Source: Puia dinghuensis (GTDB taxonomy: Bacteria > Bacteroidota > Bacteroidia > Chitinophagales > Chitinophagaceae). From it: a stretch of DNA of 64,000 nt. The translations under genes were made by a program, and so were the position numbers. Shown here piece by piece: positions 25,755 through 34,899 of this stretch; the stretch's first letter is position 1; every line of letters starts with the position of its first letter. The stretch spans positions 930,001-994,000 of the forward strand of contig NZ_BMJC01000003.1 in NCBI RefSeq assembly GCF_014642875.1, given 5' to 3'. The notes below the pieces were generated by a model. The model saw only the letters and a program-made list of their open reading frames with translations, had not been told where the DNA came from and did not search any database.

Positions 25755-26602
25755 TGTATCTTTTTGCGGGTCGAATCTTCCAACATTTTTTGCTCCTCAT
25801 ATTGAAGGTTGTCAATGACATACACATATTCAATATTGCCGAAATTGGTAGCCGCCCTCACTTTCAGCGTATAGAAGCTGGACGAGTTGTCGGGTACGAT
25901 CTCGGCGACGGTGCCGATCATCAGGTTTGCGGGAAAGGTGGATGTTAGCTGGGTGGTGAGGACCGTATCCCCTTTTTCGACTTTGGCGCTTTTGGGAATA
26001 CCCTTCATGATGACGTAGAGGGGGCTGAGTCCATCCCATCCTATTGTCCCGGTTTCGTTGCTGTGTTTTAGTTTGGCCACATACTTGAACTGGTAGTGGA
26101 GCATACTCTGGACGGTGGCGAAGTTCTTGCTGACGTTGACGACGGACCCTACGATGCCCTGGGGACCGGTGACGCCCATATTGGGGCGGACGCCCTGATC
26201 AAAGCCGCGGTGGATGGTGAGGTAGTTGTCCTGCAGGGAAGTGGTGTTGCCGACGACTTTCGCCTCCATGATCTTATACTTGATGATGGAGGTGGAGTCT
26301 ACCCTGATGGTATCGTGGATCAGCCGGGTTAACGAGTCGGGGGCCTCATAGTTCTCTTTCAACTGCTGGCGCAGCCGGGCGTTCTCCTGGACAAGGGATT
26401 CGTTGGTCTTCTTTAGCTGGAAATAATATTCGATGTTGTTGTAGCGCTCGTTGATGCGGCCGGTGATCTCGGTGCTGACGTTGAGGAAGGCGGCCTGGTG
26501 GAACTTATTGAAGCGAAAGAGAAAGGATAGGGCGATGATCTGCAACACCAGGAAGAAGAGGAAGTTGAAATGCCTTCTGATGAAGAGAAAAACGTTACGC
26601 AT
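25751..26602 (-). CDS. mreC: Rod shape-determining protein MreC
   Basis: A 283-residue protein with one N-terminal membrane helix (about 11-29), a coiled-coil (about 60-95, with LQLKKTNESLVQENARLRQQ-like heptads) and the two beta-barrels of MreC (VVGNTTSLQDNYLTIHRG, then GVTGPQGIVGSVVNVSKNFA). It scaffolds the elongasome and activates PBP2. It starts 13 bp after mreB and overlaps mreD by 4 bp. Confidence 0.93.
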   Translation of the reverse strand: MRNVFLFIRRHFNFLFFLVLQIIALSFLFRFNKFHQAAFLNVSTEITGRINERYNNIEYYFQLKKTNESLVQENARLRQQLKENYEAPDSLTRLIHDTIRVDSTSIIKYKIMEAKVVGNTTSLQDNYLTIHRGFDQGVRPNMGVTGPQGIVGSVVNVSKNFATVQSMLHYQFKYVAKLKHSNETGTIGWDGLSPLYVIMKGIPKSAKVEKGDTVLTTQLTSTFPANLMIGTVAEIVPDNSSSFYTLKVRAATNFGNIEYVYVIDNLQYEEQKMLEDSTRKKIQ

Positions 26603-26615
26603 CGGTTCAAATCAT

Positions 26616-27641
26616 TTATCTCATTACGAACGGATACCGATCATAATTCTTTAAGGCAATTCCAGTACCCCTTACCACGCTTTTCAATGGGTCGTCGGCT
26701 ATATGCACGGGTAGTTTTATTTTTTGGCTAAGCCGTTTGTCCAATCCCCGCAGCAAGGCGCCCCCACCGGTGAGGTAAAGACCGCGGCGATAGATGTCGC
26801 CGGCCAGTTCGGGCGGGGTCGTTTCCAGGGCTTTGAGGATAGCCTCTTCGATCTTGAAGATACTCTTGTCGAGGGCTTCGGCTATTTCCTGATAGGAGAC
26901 CATGATCTGTTTAGGGATACCGGTGACAAGGTCGCGGCCGTTGACCGGGATGTCGTCCGGGGGATTGTCGAGATCTTTCAAGGCGGCGCCGATCTGGATC
27001 TTTATCTGCTCTGCCGTACGCTCACCGATGAGCAGGGAGTGATACCGGCGGAGCGCTTCCATGATGTCGGCGGTAAATTCGTCACCTGCGATGCGGATGG
27101 ACTGGTCACAGACGATGCCGGCGAGGGCGATGACGGTGATACCCGTGGTACCACCACCTATGTCGATGATCATGTTACCGACGGGTTCTTCGACATCGAT
27201 GCCGATGCCGAGGGCGGCAGCCATGGGTTCGTGGATAAGATAGACCTCTTTCGCGCCCGCTTGTTCGGCGCTGTCGCGGACGGCTCTTTTCTCCACTTCC
27301 GTAATGCTGGAAGGGATACAGATCATCATCCGCCAACTTGGGGGAAAGAGGGGTTTCTTGGGATAGATCATTTTGATCATCTCCCGTATCATGAGTTCGG
27401 CCGCGTTGAAGTCGGCGATAACCCCGTCTTTGAGGGGACGAACTGTACGGATACTTTCGTGGGTTTTTTCGTGCATCATCAGGGCGCGTTTGCCTACGGC
27501 CAGCACGTTTTTAGGGTTATTTCGGTCGAGGGCAACGATACTCGGCTCATTCACCACTATTTCGTCGTTATGTATAATCAGGGTATTGGCGGTACCCAAG
27601 TCCATCGCTATTTCTTGTGTAAGGAAATTGAATAAACCCAT
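26616..27641 (-). CDS. mreB: Cell shape actin homologue MreB
   Basis: A 341-residue actin-fold ATPase. Phosphate-binding motifs are present: MDLGTANTLI near the N-terminus, IDIGGGTTGITVIAL in the middle and LTGGGALLRGLDKRLSQ near the end, plus EPMAAALGIG. The N-terminal amphipathic segment (MGLFNFLTQE) fits membrane binding. It polymerises under the inner membrane and steers the elongasome encoded by the following four genes. A promoter candidate lies about 40 bp upstream. Confidence 0.97.
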   Translation of the reverse strand: MGLFNFLTQEIAMDLGTANTLIIHNDEIVVNEPSIVALDRNNPKNVLAVGKRALMMHEKTHESIRTVRPLKDGVIADFNAAELMIREMIKMIYPKKPLFPPSWRMMICIPSSITEVEKRAVRDSAEQAGAKEVYLIHEPMAAALGIGIDVEEPVGNMIIDIGGGTTGITVIALAGIVCDQSIRIAGDEFTADIMEALRRYHSLLIGERTAEQIKIQIGAALKDLDNPPDDIPVNGRDLVTGIPKQIMVSYQEIAEALDKSIFKIEEAILKALETTPPELAGDIYRRGLYLTGGGALLRGLDKRLSQKIKLPVHIADDPLKSVVRGTGIALKNYDRYPFVMR

Positions 27642-27682
27642 TTTAAAAGGTCGAGATTTTTATGATATTAGGATATTGCCAG

Positions 27683-27726
27683 CAAAATTGAAGGAAATAA
27701 TCTGAATCACCAAGGCGAAAGCCTTG
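27683..27726 (-). promoter_or_regulatory. Promoter of the mreB operon with an overlapping GAAA-loop hairpin
   Basis: On the minus strand TTG (27713-27711) is followed after 20 nt by CAATTTTG (27690-27683), one mismatch from TAnnTTTG, and the mreB ATG is about 41 nt further. A 6-bp stem with a GAAA loop (CAAGGC at 27711-27716, GCCTTG at 27721-27726) covers the -33 element and could be a regulator site. Confidence 0.5.
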
Positions 27727-27837
27727 ATTCGATGGATTATTTTCCCCATATGTTGCGATTAATCCAGAAACGATAAAATCACCGGCATCGTATCCGCGAG
27801 GGGTATAAATTGTGTGTACATGCATTCTACGCTACGA

Positions 27838-27902
27838 GCCGCCTTCGGCGTCTCTAACCGGGGCTAATGTCTGGCCTTCGGCCGAGCCGCTTCCAGCGGC
27901 TC
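27838..27902. repeat. Hairpin-rich intergenic repeat (core shared with 34.99 kb and the nadC flanks)
   Basis: Between the ends of kynA and mreB there are successive hairpins: GGCC-TTC-GGCC at 27873-27883 and a 7-bp stem GAGCCGC/GCGGCTC with a 5-nt loop at 27884-27902. The core GGCTAATGTCTGG (27862-27874) followed by CTTCGGCC also occurs at 34987-35008 with one change, and a related form (CTAATGATGG...CTTCGGG) occurs on both sides of nadC. It has no coding capacity. The rest of 27727-27928 shows nothing further. Confidence 0.55.
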
Positions 27903-27928
27903 CGGTTGCGTGAGTAGGCCGGCTCCTT

Positions 27929-28924
27929 TTAAGCGCCAGCGAATCCGAGTTGCCGCTGCATGTCTGGCGGGAGTGTGGGTAGCCTTTTCCGTTGAAGCAG
28001 GAAGCTGGTGAGGGCGGCTATCTCCCGGAAGAGGTGATGGCGATCGAGGGCGGCGGACAGGTAGTCTTTGCCGGTGCTGCCTCCTGTGCCGATGCGGCTG
28101 CCGATGGTGCGATGGACCATGCTCATGTGACGATAGCGCCAGGTGCTGAGCTGTTCGTCTATCTCCAGCAGTTGATGCAACACCTGGAAGGGTAGTTGCA
28201 GCAAGGGATAGCCGCGATAAAGCATGATGAAGAGCGCCGAGCGGCAGGCGGCAGCGGAAAGGCTCCGGGCCGCATCCTGTTCAAAGAACACGGCGTCGAA
28301 TTTTTGGAGGTTGCCTTTTTCGCCTTCCGCCAGGCTTGTCTCGTACCGGTGGCGATAGTCTGACCAGAAGTGATTGGCGGCTGCTTCATCAAAGAAGGGC
28401 ATCCGCTCGAGCCAGGCGTCTACCAGTTGCAGCAGGGACGGGGCCTGTTCGGCTGCCAGTATCCTGTCCACCTCTTCGGGCCGAAGTTGGGAGAGGTAGT
28501 ACTTCTGGCCATATCGGTGTTCGTATTTCAAGCCTAGTCTGGCTTCCAGGAGCTTGAACTGTACACTCTGGAAGCCGGAAGCCGGCCTCAGCAGGTCGCG
28601 GAAATCCTGGAAGTCCATAGGGTTCATGGTCTCCATGATATCGATCTGGTGTACCAGCACCTTGAGGATGGTCGCACAGCGGGAAAGTCGGTGGACGATG
28701 GTCTGGAGTTCGGGTGAATTATCGTTCAGCGCCGGCTGCCCGAAGATGCCGATGATGGAATCAGTTTCATAGAGCAGTTGGCGAAACCATAGTTCGTAGG
28801 CCTGATGAATGACGATGAAAAGCATTTCGTCATGGGCATGCATGCCCTGCCGGTCGCTTTCGAGTTGCTGAGCGTCGAGGATCTTGTCGAGTTGGAGGTA
28901 ATCGCTATAATGCATGTTTCGCAA
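27929..28924 (-). CDS. kynA: Tryptophan 2,3-dioxygenase
   Basis: A 331-residue all-helical heme dioxygenase that opens the indole ring of tryptophan to N-formylkynurenine. The N-terminal signature is clear: DEMLFIVIHQAYELWFRQLLYE, with the substrate-binding His and Tyr/Arg, preceded by MHYSDYLQLDKILDAQ. The C-terminal half has LSTWRYRHMSMVHRTIGSRI with the proximal heme His and then GTGGSTGKDYL, typical of TDO. It starts 27 bp after purD on the same strand and may be co-transcribed with it. Other kynurenine-pathway genes are not in the window, although nadC is 8 kb away. Confidence 0.95.
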   Translation of the reverse strand: MRNMHYSDYLQLDKILDAQQLESDRQGMHAHDEMLFIVIHQAYELWFRQLLYETDSIIGIFGQPALNDNSPELQTIVHRLSRCATILKVLVHQIDIMETMNPMDFQDFRDLLRPASGFQSVQFKLLEARLGLKYEHRYGQKYYLSQLRPEEVDRILAAEQAPSLLQLVDAWLERMPFFDEAAANHFWSDYRHRYETSLAEGEKGNLQKFDAVFFEQDAARSLSAAACRSALFIMLYRGYPLLQLPFQVLHQLLEIDEQLSTWRYRHMSMVHRTIGSRIGTGGSTGKDYLSAALDRHHLFREIAALTSFLLQRKRLPTLPPDMQRQLGFAGA

Positions 28925-28951
28925 TCGTTTTTTGGGTTGGCCGCGGCGGGG

Positions 28952-30238
28952 CTACAAGAATTCGTACCCTATATCCCGGCGATAATAGATGCCGTCGTAA
29001 TAGATGTTTTCCAGTACATCCCTGGACTTGTCGACGGCTTCATAGACAGTTTCGGCAAAGGAGGTGATGCACAATACCCGGCCGCCATTGGTCAGGATCG
29101 CATCATTTTCGGTACGGGTGCCGGCATGAAAGACGAGGCTGTCGCCGTCCTCCGGGAGCAGCTGGTCGAGCCCGCTGATGGGCAGCCCCTTCTGGTAAGA
29201 ACCGGGATAGCCACCGCTGACCGCTACGATGGTACAGGCCGTCCGTTCGTCCTGGCTGATGGTCAGCGTATCGAGGGTTTGCGACCCAACCGCCAGGAAG
29301 AGCTCTACGAGGTCGTTCTTTAGCCGGGGCATGACGACTTCTGTCTCGGGGTCGCCCATGCGGCAATTGTACTCGATGACATAAGGATCATCGCCAACCT
29401 TTATGACCCCGATGAAGATAAACCCCCTATAGTCGATGTTTTCTTCCGCCAGGCCTTTTATTGTCGGAATGATGATGCGGTCGGTTACTTTTCCCATGAA
29501 CTCTTCGCCGGCAAAGGGTACGGGACTAACTGCGCCCATCCCGCCGGTGTTGGGGCCGGTATCCCCTTCCCCCACGCGCTTGTAATCCTTTGCTTCGGGC
29601 AGGGTGAGGAAATGTTTTCCATCCGTCAACACGAAGACCGAAAGCTCTATGCCCGAAAGGAATTCTTCCACCACCACTTTGTTACTGGCTTCCCCGAATT
29701 TGTTGCCCTGGAGCATGAGTTCGAATTCCGCCACGGCCTCGATGGTGCTCTGACAGATGACGACGCCTTTTCCTGCCGCCAGGCCGTCGGCCTTCAACAC
29801 CACCGGGAGGGAATGCTGTTGCAGATAGGTGATGCCTTCGGCATAGTTGTCGACGCTGAATTCTCCGTAGGCGGCGGTCGGGATGCCATGTCTTGCCATG
29901 AATTTCTTGGAAAAAGCCTTGCTGCCTTCCAGTTGGGCGCCTTTGGCGGACGGACCGATCACCGGTATTTTCCGCAGGGCGGCATCGCCCGCAAAGAAGT
30001 CGACGATGCCCTTTACCAGCGGCTCTTCGGGGCCGACGACCACCATTCCGATGTCCTCGCGGAGGCAAAACTTCTTTATTCCTTCAAAATCCAGGGGGGA
30101 AAGGTCAATATTTATACCGCAGCGGGCAGTACCGGCATTGCCCGGCGCGACATAGAGGCGAGTGCATTGGCTACTTTGCACCAGTTTCCAGGCCAGCGCG
30201 TGTTCGCGGCCTCCAGAGCCTAATAATAATATATGCAT
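28952..30238 (-). CDS. purD: Phosphoribosylamine-glycine ligase
   Basis: A 428-residue ATP-grasp enzyme of purine synthesis (GAR synthetase). Motifs are the N-terminal MHILLLGSGGREHALAWKL, VVVGPEEPLVKGIVDFF, LKADGLAAGKGVVICQ of the ATP-grasp domain and NTGGMGAVSPVPF, then YNCRMGDPETEVVMPRL with metal-binding residues. Length is typical. It is divergent from the POT transporter, with a 16-bp palindrome in the 65-bp gap between the two starts. kynA follows downstream. Confidence 0.97.
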   Translation of the reverse strand: MHILLLGSGGREHALAWKLVQSSQCTRLYVAPGNAGTARCGINIDLSPLDFEGIKKFCLREDIGMVVVGPEEPLVKGIVDFFAGDAALRKIPVIGPSAKGAQLEGSKAFSKKFMARHGIPTAAYGEFSVDNYAEGITYLQQHSLPVVLKADGLAAGKGVVICQSTIEAVAEFELMLQGNKFGEASNKVVVEEFLSGIELSVFVLTDGKHFLTLPEAKDYKRVGEGDTGPNTGGMGAVSPVPFAGEEFMGKVTDRIIIPTIKGLAEENIDYRGFIFIGVIKVGDDPYVIEYNCRMGDPETEVVMPRLKNDLVELFLAVGSQTLDTLTISQDERTACTIVAVSGGYPGSYQKGLPISGLDQLLPEDGDSLVFHAGTRTENDAILTNGGRVLCITSFAETVYEAVDKSRDVLENIYYDGIYYRRDIGYEFL

Positions 30239-30246
30239 AGCGGACC

Positions 30247-30262
30247 CGAAATTCGAATTTCG
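30247..30262. promoter_or_regulatory. 16-bp perfect palindrome between divergent purD and POT genes
   Basis: CGAAATTCGAATTTCG reads the same on both strands and lies in the middle of a 65-bp divergent gap, 9 bp before the purD start. Its position and symmetry fit an operator for a dimeric regulator. No family can be named. Confidence 0.4.
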
Positions 30263-30288
30263 TGCGCATATTTCAGTACTTTAGGTGC

Positions 30289-30296
30289 TAATTTTT
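30289..30296 (+). promoter_or_regulatory. Near-match -7 box of the POT transporter gene
   Basis: TAATTTTT matches TAnnTTTG at 7 of 8 positions and ends 7 nt before the ATG at 30304. No -33 TTG is seen. Confidence 0.33.
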
Positions 30297-30303
30297 TAAT
30301 TGC

Positions 30304-31983
30304 ATGAGTTTAACAACCGCTCCCAAACCCAGACATCCGAAGGGCCTCTATGTACTTTTTTTGACGGAAATGTGGGAGCGTTTTGCCTACTATCTACTCG
30401 CGGGAATCCTCTTTCTTTACTTACTGGACAATAAAACGGGCGGCAAAGGCCTGGACGAGAAGCATGCCGCAGACATCACCGGGACTTTTCTTGCTCTCAT
30501 CTGGCTGCCCATGTTCATCGGCGGGATGATCGCCGACCGCTATCTGGGCTATATCCGGTCGGTCTTTATCGGCGGGACCTTCCTGGCGGCGGGCTATTTC
30601 GGGCTGATCTTTCCCGGGGATGTCGCGCTGTATATCTCTCTGGGGCTGATCGTTATCGGCAACGGCTTCTTCAAACCCAACATCAGCACTCTGCTGGGCA
30701 ATATCTATAATAAAGAGGAACTAAAACCGCTAAAGGACAACGCCTATAATATTTTCTACATGGGCATCAACACGGGCTCGCTGCTCTGCAATTTTGCCGC
30801 CGCCTACCTGCGCAACAAATACGGCTGGGGGTATGCTTTTGGCGCAGCCGGCGTCGGGATGGTGATCGGCCTGATAAACCTGGCCGCTAACCTAAAGCAT
30901 GTCAAGGCAGGAGATGTCCGTAAACCGCCGCAGAAAGAGGATATGACGCTGGGCCAGATCTGCCTGTATGTATTTGTGCCCGGAATCGTCGCCGCCATCA
31001 TCGGCTATACCCTTCCGGGCCTGCTGTTTCATACCACCCTGATGGGAACGCCGGCCAGCGATGCCTTTGTCTTTGCCTGTATCCCCATCATCGGGTTTTT
31101 TATTTCCATCTGGGTAAAGGCCAGAAAGGAGGACAAGCGGGGCATCGGCGCCCTGCTCTATATCTTCGCGGTGTCCGTCATCTTCTGGTCGTTATACTAC
31201 CAAAACTTCACCGCCTACACCCTTTGGACCGAGCAGCATACCGACCGGACCATCACCTCCCCGGTGATGGAGAAGGGCGCCGACTGGATGGGGCTTTTGC
31301 AGCAGGTAAATACCACCCCCCGCCCCGTGGATTCCCTCGATGCCCATATGGTAGCCATCCGGGATGCGCATGGTGAAATAATAAAGACCCAGGGGCCCGA
31401 CCCTTATTTTCATAATATTCCGCGGAGTGACTGGCCGCCATCCGGCCAGAACGTTAAACTAGCCAACGCCGAACTGTTCCAGTCCATCGGACCCTTTTTT
31501 ATCGTGACCCTCACCCCCCTGCTGGTGGCCCTCTTTACTTTCCTGCGGCGACGGGGCAAGGAGCCGACAACCCCGGCCAAATTCGGCATCGCGCTATTCC
31601 TCTCAGGCCTTTCCTCCCTTGTGATGTTCTTTGCCGTGTTGTCGGTGGCTTCCATCTATCAACAGAAGGTATCCCCCGGCTGGCTTTGGGGAACGTATTT
31701 TGTCATCACCGCCGCGGAGGTCTTTTTGAGTCCCATGGGATTGTCGCTGGTGTCCAAATTAGCGCCGCACCGGCTTACCGCCTTGTTGATGGGCGGCTGG
31801 TTCCTTACCATGTCACTCGGCAGCAAGGTCGCGGGGCTGATGACCAGCAGCTGGGATAAATTCCCCGACAAAAGAGTGTTTTTCCTCATCTGGTTTGTAG
31901 CGGGTGTCGTCGGCTCGGTGCTGATCTTTAGCCGCATCCGGAGTCTGAATGGTATTGTCCGCGAGAAAACGGGGGAGGCCTGA
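30304..31983 (+). CDS. POT/PTR family proton-coupled oligopeptide transporter
   Basis: A 559-residue MFS transporter of the POT family. The first helix carries LTEMWERFAYYLLAGILFLY, the ExxER proton-coupling motif; GNGFFKPNISTLLGNIY is the second POT signature. About 14 helices can be drawn. An extra soluble loop (about residues 310-390) between helices, with many polar residues, is seen in Bacteroidota members. It imports di- and tripeptides across the inner membrane. The OPT transporter follows 32 bp downstream, so the two probably form a peptide-uptake operon. Confidence 0.93.
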   Translation: MSLTTAPKPRHPKGLYVLFLTEMWERFAYYLLAGILFLYLLDNKTGGKGLDEKHAADITGTFLALIWLPMFIGGMIADRYLGYIRSVFIGGTFLAAGYFGLIFPGDVALYISLGLIVIGNGFFKPNISTLLGNIYNKEELKPLKDNAYNIFYMGINTGSLLCNFAAAYLRNKYGWGYAFGAAGVGMVIGLINLAANLKHVKAGDVRKPPQKEDMTLGQICLYVFVPGIVAAIIGYTLPGLLFHTTLMGTPASDAFVFACIPIIGFFISIWVKARKEDKRGIGALLYIFAVSVIFWSLYYQNFTAYTLWTEQHTDRTITSPVMEKGADWMGLLQQVNTTPRPVDSLDAHMVAIRDAHGEIIKTQGPDPYFHNIPRSDWPPSGQNVKLANAELFQSIGPFFIVTLTPLLVALFTFLRRRGKEPTTPAKFGIALFLSGLSSLVMFFAVLSVASIYQQKVSPGWLWGTYFVITAAEVFLSPMGLSLVSKLAPHRLTALLMGGWFLTMSLGSKVAGLMTSSWDKFPDKRVFFLIWFVAGVVGSVLIFSRIRSLNGIVREKTGEA

Positions 31984-32015
31984 TCGCGGAAATCAACTAA
32001 ACCAAAACCAACAGC

Positions 32016-34067
32016 ATGTCTGAAAAGAAATTCAAGCCTTTTGTCAGCCCGGAGACGGAGATGAAAGAGTTTACGTTCAAGGCCTTGTTGATGGGCAGTG
32101 TCTTTGGCATCGCCTTTGGCGCCGCGACGGTCTATCTTGCGTTGAATGCCGGGCTCACCGTATCGGCTTCCATTCCCATCGCCGTAATGGCTATCACCAT
32201 CGGCCGGCGGCTTTTCAAAACGACTATTCTCGAGAACAACATCATCCAGACGACGGGCAGCGCCAGCGAGAGCATCGCAGCTGGTGTAGTGTTTACCCTG
32301 CCGGGGTTCTTCTTCCTTTCTACAGCGGAGGCGGGCGACTTCTTTAATTACGGTGTCATTTTCATCCTGGCCATCTTCGGGGGCATGCTGGGCACCCTGC
32401 TGATGATCCCGCTGCGCCGCAGCCTCATCGTAAAAGAACATGAGACCCTGCCTTATCCGGAAGGTACGGCCTGCGCTTCGGTGCTGAAGGCGGGAGAAAA
32501 AGGCGGGGACTTTGCCCGGTCGGCTTTTCAGGGACTTGGCTTTGCCTTTGTCTATGCAGTGTTGCAGAAGATGTTTAAGGTAATCGCCGAAACACCGGTT
32601 TTCGACACGGTGAAAAGCAAGACCTATAATAAGATATTCCCTTCTGCCCAGATATCCGCCAACATCACCCCGGAATATATGGGTGTGGGTTATATCATCG
32701 GGCCGCGGATAGCCGGGGTGCTGTTTGCCGGCAGTGTATTGAGCTGGCTTGTCTTTCATCCGCTGGTTGCTTCGCTGATAGACCCCGCCACGATCGCCCA
32801 GCAGCAGGTGAAACTTGGCTTTCTTAAGAGTATGGATACAGCAGGCGGCTATGGCGGCTGGGACCCCGTAACCAAGACCTTTGCCGACCCGGCTTCGGCC
32901 ATCTACCGGGCCTATGTGCGGCTCATCGGCGCCGGAGCGGTAGCCATGGGGGGGCTTATCACGCTGATAAAGACTATCCCGACGATCGTAGCTTCCTTCA
33001 GGGAAAGCATCGGTTCGGTAAAGAATGCAGGCCCGGATGGACGGCTTCGGACGGAGCGCGACCTGAGTCTCAAGGTAGTGGGGCTTGGCAGCCTGGGTCT
33101 TGTCGTCCTCATCGGCTGTCTGACGATTATTCCCGGTGATTCCTTTTTTCAACGGCTGCTCATCGGGGTGCTGATCCTGTTGTTCGGAGCCTTCTTCGTG
33201 ACGGTAGCCTCCCGCATCGTAGGCCTCATCGGTTCTTCCAACAGCCCGGTGTCGGGCATGACCATCGCCACCGTAATGGGAACCTGTCTTATCTTTCTTG
33301 CCGTGGGCTGGAGTGGAAAGGTGTATGAACCAATGGCGCTGGTGGTCGGCGGCATGGTTTGTATCGCTGCCTCCAATGCCGGGGGCACCTCCCAGGACCT
33401 GAAAACGGGTTACCTGGTAGGGGCGACGCCAAGATATCAGCAGCTGGCGCTGTTCATCGGCGTCATCGTGTCTGCCCTTGCCGTTGGCTTTACTATCAAG
33501 ATACTGGATATTCCCAGTCCCGAGTTGCTTGCCAAGGGTATTCATCATAAGATAGGCAGCGTATTCAATGCCCCGCAGGCTACGCTGATGGCCACGCTGA
33601 TCAGGGGTATCTTATCCAAGAACCTGGACTGGAACTTCGTGCTGGCGGGCGCTGCACTGGCCCTTGTGATGGAGCTTTGCGGGGTTCGGGCGCTATCCTT
33701 TGCTATCGGCGTCTATCTGCCGTTCTCCACCACCTTTCCCATTTTCCTCGGGGGCATGATCCGCGGCCTTGTGGACAAGGTAAAGCAGAAAAGGGGCACG
33801 GTCATCAAGGGAGGGGAGGAAGACCTGGAAAAAGGGAATCTGTTTGCGACCGGATTGGTGGCGGGTGGCGCGCTGATGGGGGTGATCTTTGCCTTTCTGA
33901 GCGTACCGCAGTCAGTTGTTGCCTTTATGAGCAGGCTAAGCCTGGAAAAGGTGATGTCGGCGGGACTGGGAGTAACTGGTTATTACCTGCTGGGCTTCGC
34001 CTTCTTCGCGGTGATGGGCTTTGCGCTCTACCGCGCGGGTGTTTCGAAGCAAAAGATGGAATTATAG
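32016..34067 (+). CDS. OPT family oligopeptide transporter
   Basis: A 683-residue protein with about 16 membrane segments. The N-terminal region FVSPETEMKEFTFKALLMGS leads into FGIAFGAATVYLALNAGLTVSASIP, and later SSNSPVSGMTIATVMGTCLIF and ASNAGGTSQDLKTGYLVGATP, which match bacterial OPT proteins. These take up oligopeptides or metal-peptide chelates. It follows the POT gene by 32 bp. The stop overlaps the convergent small lipoprotein gene by 6 bp. Confidence 0.92.
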   Translation: MSEKKFKPFVSPETEMKEFTFKALLMGSVFGIAFGAATVYLALNAGLTVSASIPIAVMAITIGRRLFKTTILENNIIQTTGSASESIAAGVVFTLPGFFFLSTAEAGDFFNYGVIFILAIFGGMLGTLLMIPLRRSLIVKEHETLPYPEGTACASVLKAGEKGGDFARSAFQGLGFAFVYAVLQKMFKVIAETPVFDTVKSKTYNKIFPSAQISANITPEYMGVGYIIGPRIAGVLFAGSVLSWLVFHPLVASLIDPATIAQQQVKLGFLKSMDTAGGYGGWDPVTKTFADPASAIYRAYVRLIGAGAVAMGGLITLIKTIPTIVASFRESIGSVKNAGPDGRLRTERDLSLKVVGLGSLGLVVLIGCLTIIPGDSFFQRLLIGVLILLFGAFFVTVASRIVGLIGSSNSPVSGMTIATVMGTCLIFLAVGWSGKVYEPMALVVGGMVCIAASNAGGTSQDLKTGYLVGATPRYQQLALFIGVIVSALAVGFTIKILDIPSPELLAKGIHHKIGSVFNAPQATLMATLIRGILSKNLDWNFVLAGAALALVMELCGVRALSFAIGVYLPFSTTFPIFLGGMIRGLVDKVKQKRGTVIKGGEEDLEKGNLFATGLVAGGALMGVIFAFLSVPQSVVAFMSRLSLEKVMSAGLGVTGYYLLGFAFFAVMGFALYRAGVSKQKMEL

Positions 34068-34388
34068 ATCTCTGATAGAGACTACATAAACGACGCGGAA
34101 GCCGCCGCTGGCGAGATCACCCACGATCTGGCGTTTGCCGGTATCCACGAATTTAAGGCCGACCGCGGTATTGACGGTTGGCCGTTGATAAGAGGAGGGA
34201 AGGTTGAGGGGGATCACATTTTCTCCCGTGCCATCGACGTGGATGTAGTACCCGAGCCCGTCGACTTCGGGGCGGGCGCCGTATAGGACATGGGCCCTGG
34301 TCTCGCTGAGAGTGGTATCATTTGTCTTTTTACAGCCTGGCTGGAGGGCGATGAGGATGATCAGCAGGAGGGGAGGTAATTTTTTCAT
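34062..34388 (-). CDS. Small lipoprotein of unknown function
   Basis: A 108-residue protein. The start is set at the ATG at 34388, because the product then begins MKKLPPLLLIILIALQPGC, a full lipoprotein signal with lipidated Cys19; the longer frame adds seven unlikely residues. The mature part is about 90 residues with beta-strand character (YYIHVDGTGENVIPLNLP, QIVGDLASGGFRVVYVVSI). I recognise no family. It converges with and overlaps the OPT gene by 6 bp. It is expected to be anchored in the outer membrane, facing the periplasm or surface. Confidence 0.68.
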   Translation of the reverse strand: MKKLPPLLLIILIALQPGCKKTNDTTLSETRAHVLYGARPEVDGLGYYIHVDGTGENVIPLNLPSSYQRPTVNTAVGLKFVDTGKRQIVGDLASGGFRVVYVVSIRDL

Positions 34389-34465
34389 GGAAGTCAGTTG
34401 TGCTAACACCCCAATGACACAAAAAAGGAGACTACTGTTGCATAGAAAATGTTAAACCGTGGGAA

Positions 34466-34852
34466 TCAGTTCATTTTAAAAGGCACGATCATCTCGAAGA
34501 TGGGGATATTTACTTCGAAGGACTTTTTATTGTTGAGATTTTCCATGGTATACGAGCCGTACATTTTGCCCATTTCGGTGCGCAGGTTACAGCCGCTGAC
34601 ATATTGATACCGTTCGCCCGGCTGGAGGATGGGCTGAACGCCGACTACTCCTTCTCCTTCTACTTCCCGGTAGCTGCCGTTGCTGTCGAAGATGTGCCAA
34701 TGGCGGCGGTGCAGTTTCACTGAGAAGTTATTATGGTTTTCGATGGTGATGCGATAGGCAAACATGTATTCGCCGGATATGGGGTTAGAGTAATCCGGCT
34801 GGTAAAAGGTCTCGACGCTCACTTCCATTCCTTCTGAGATCTTGTTTGCCAT
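34466..34852 (-). CDS. apaG: ApaG domain protein
   Basis: A 128-residue protein with the fibronectin-like ApaG fold: FAYRITIENHNNFSVKLHRRHW, GVVGVQPILQPGERYQYVSG and MYGSYTMENLNNKKSFEVNIP match the family along its full length. The ATG at 34852 is preferred; the residue before it in the longer frame comes from a TTG. ApaG has been linked to cobalt/magnesium efflux in enteric bacteria, but the domain's biochemical role is not settled. The gene is divergent from icd across a 219-bp gap that holds the 34.9-35.0 kb palindromic element. Confidence 0.93.
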   Translation of the reverse strand: MANKISEGMEVSVETFYQPDYSNPISGEYMFAYRITIENHNNFSVKLHRRHWHIFDSNGSYREVEGEGVVGVQPILQPGERYQYVSGCNLRTEMGKMYGSYTMENLNNKKSFEVNIPIFEMIVPFKMN

Positions 34853-34899
34853 CAACCAAGTTTTTTCTAAAGTTAATCAAAATGGGGCAAAAACTAACC

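Noticed and set aside
27643-27825. 60-codon minus-strand frame upstream of mreB
   Set aside because: It covers the mreB promoter region and has no conserved look.
31659-33548. 629-codon open frame on the minus strand across the POT and OPT genes
   Set aside because: Composition is typical of an antisense shadow, and it spans two real transporter genes.
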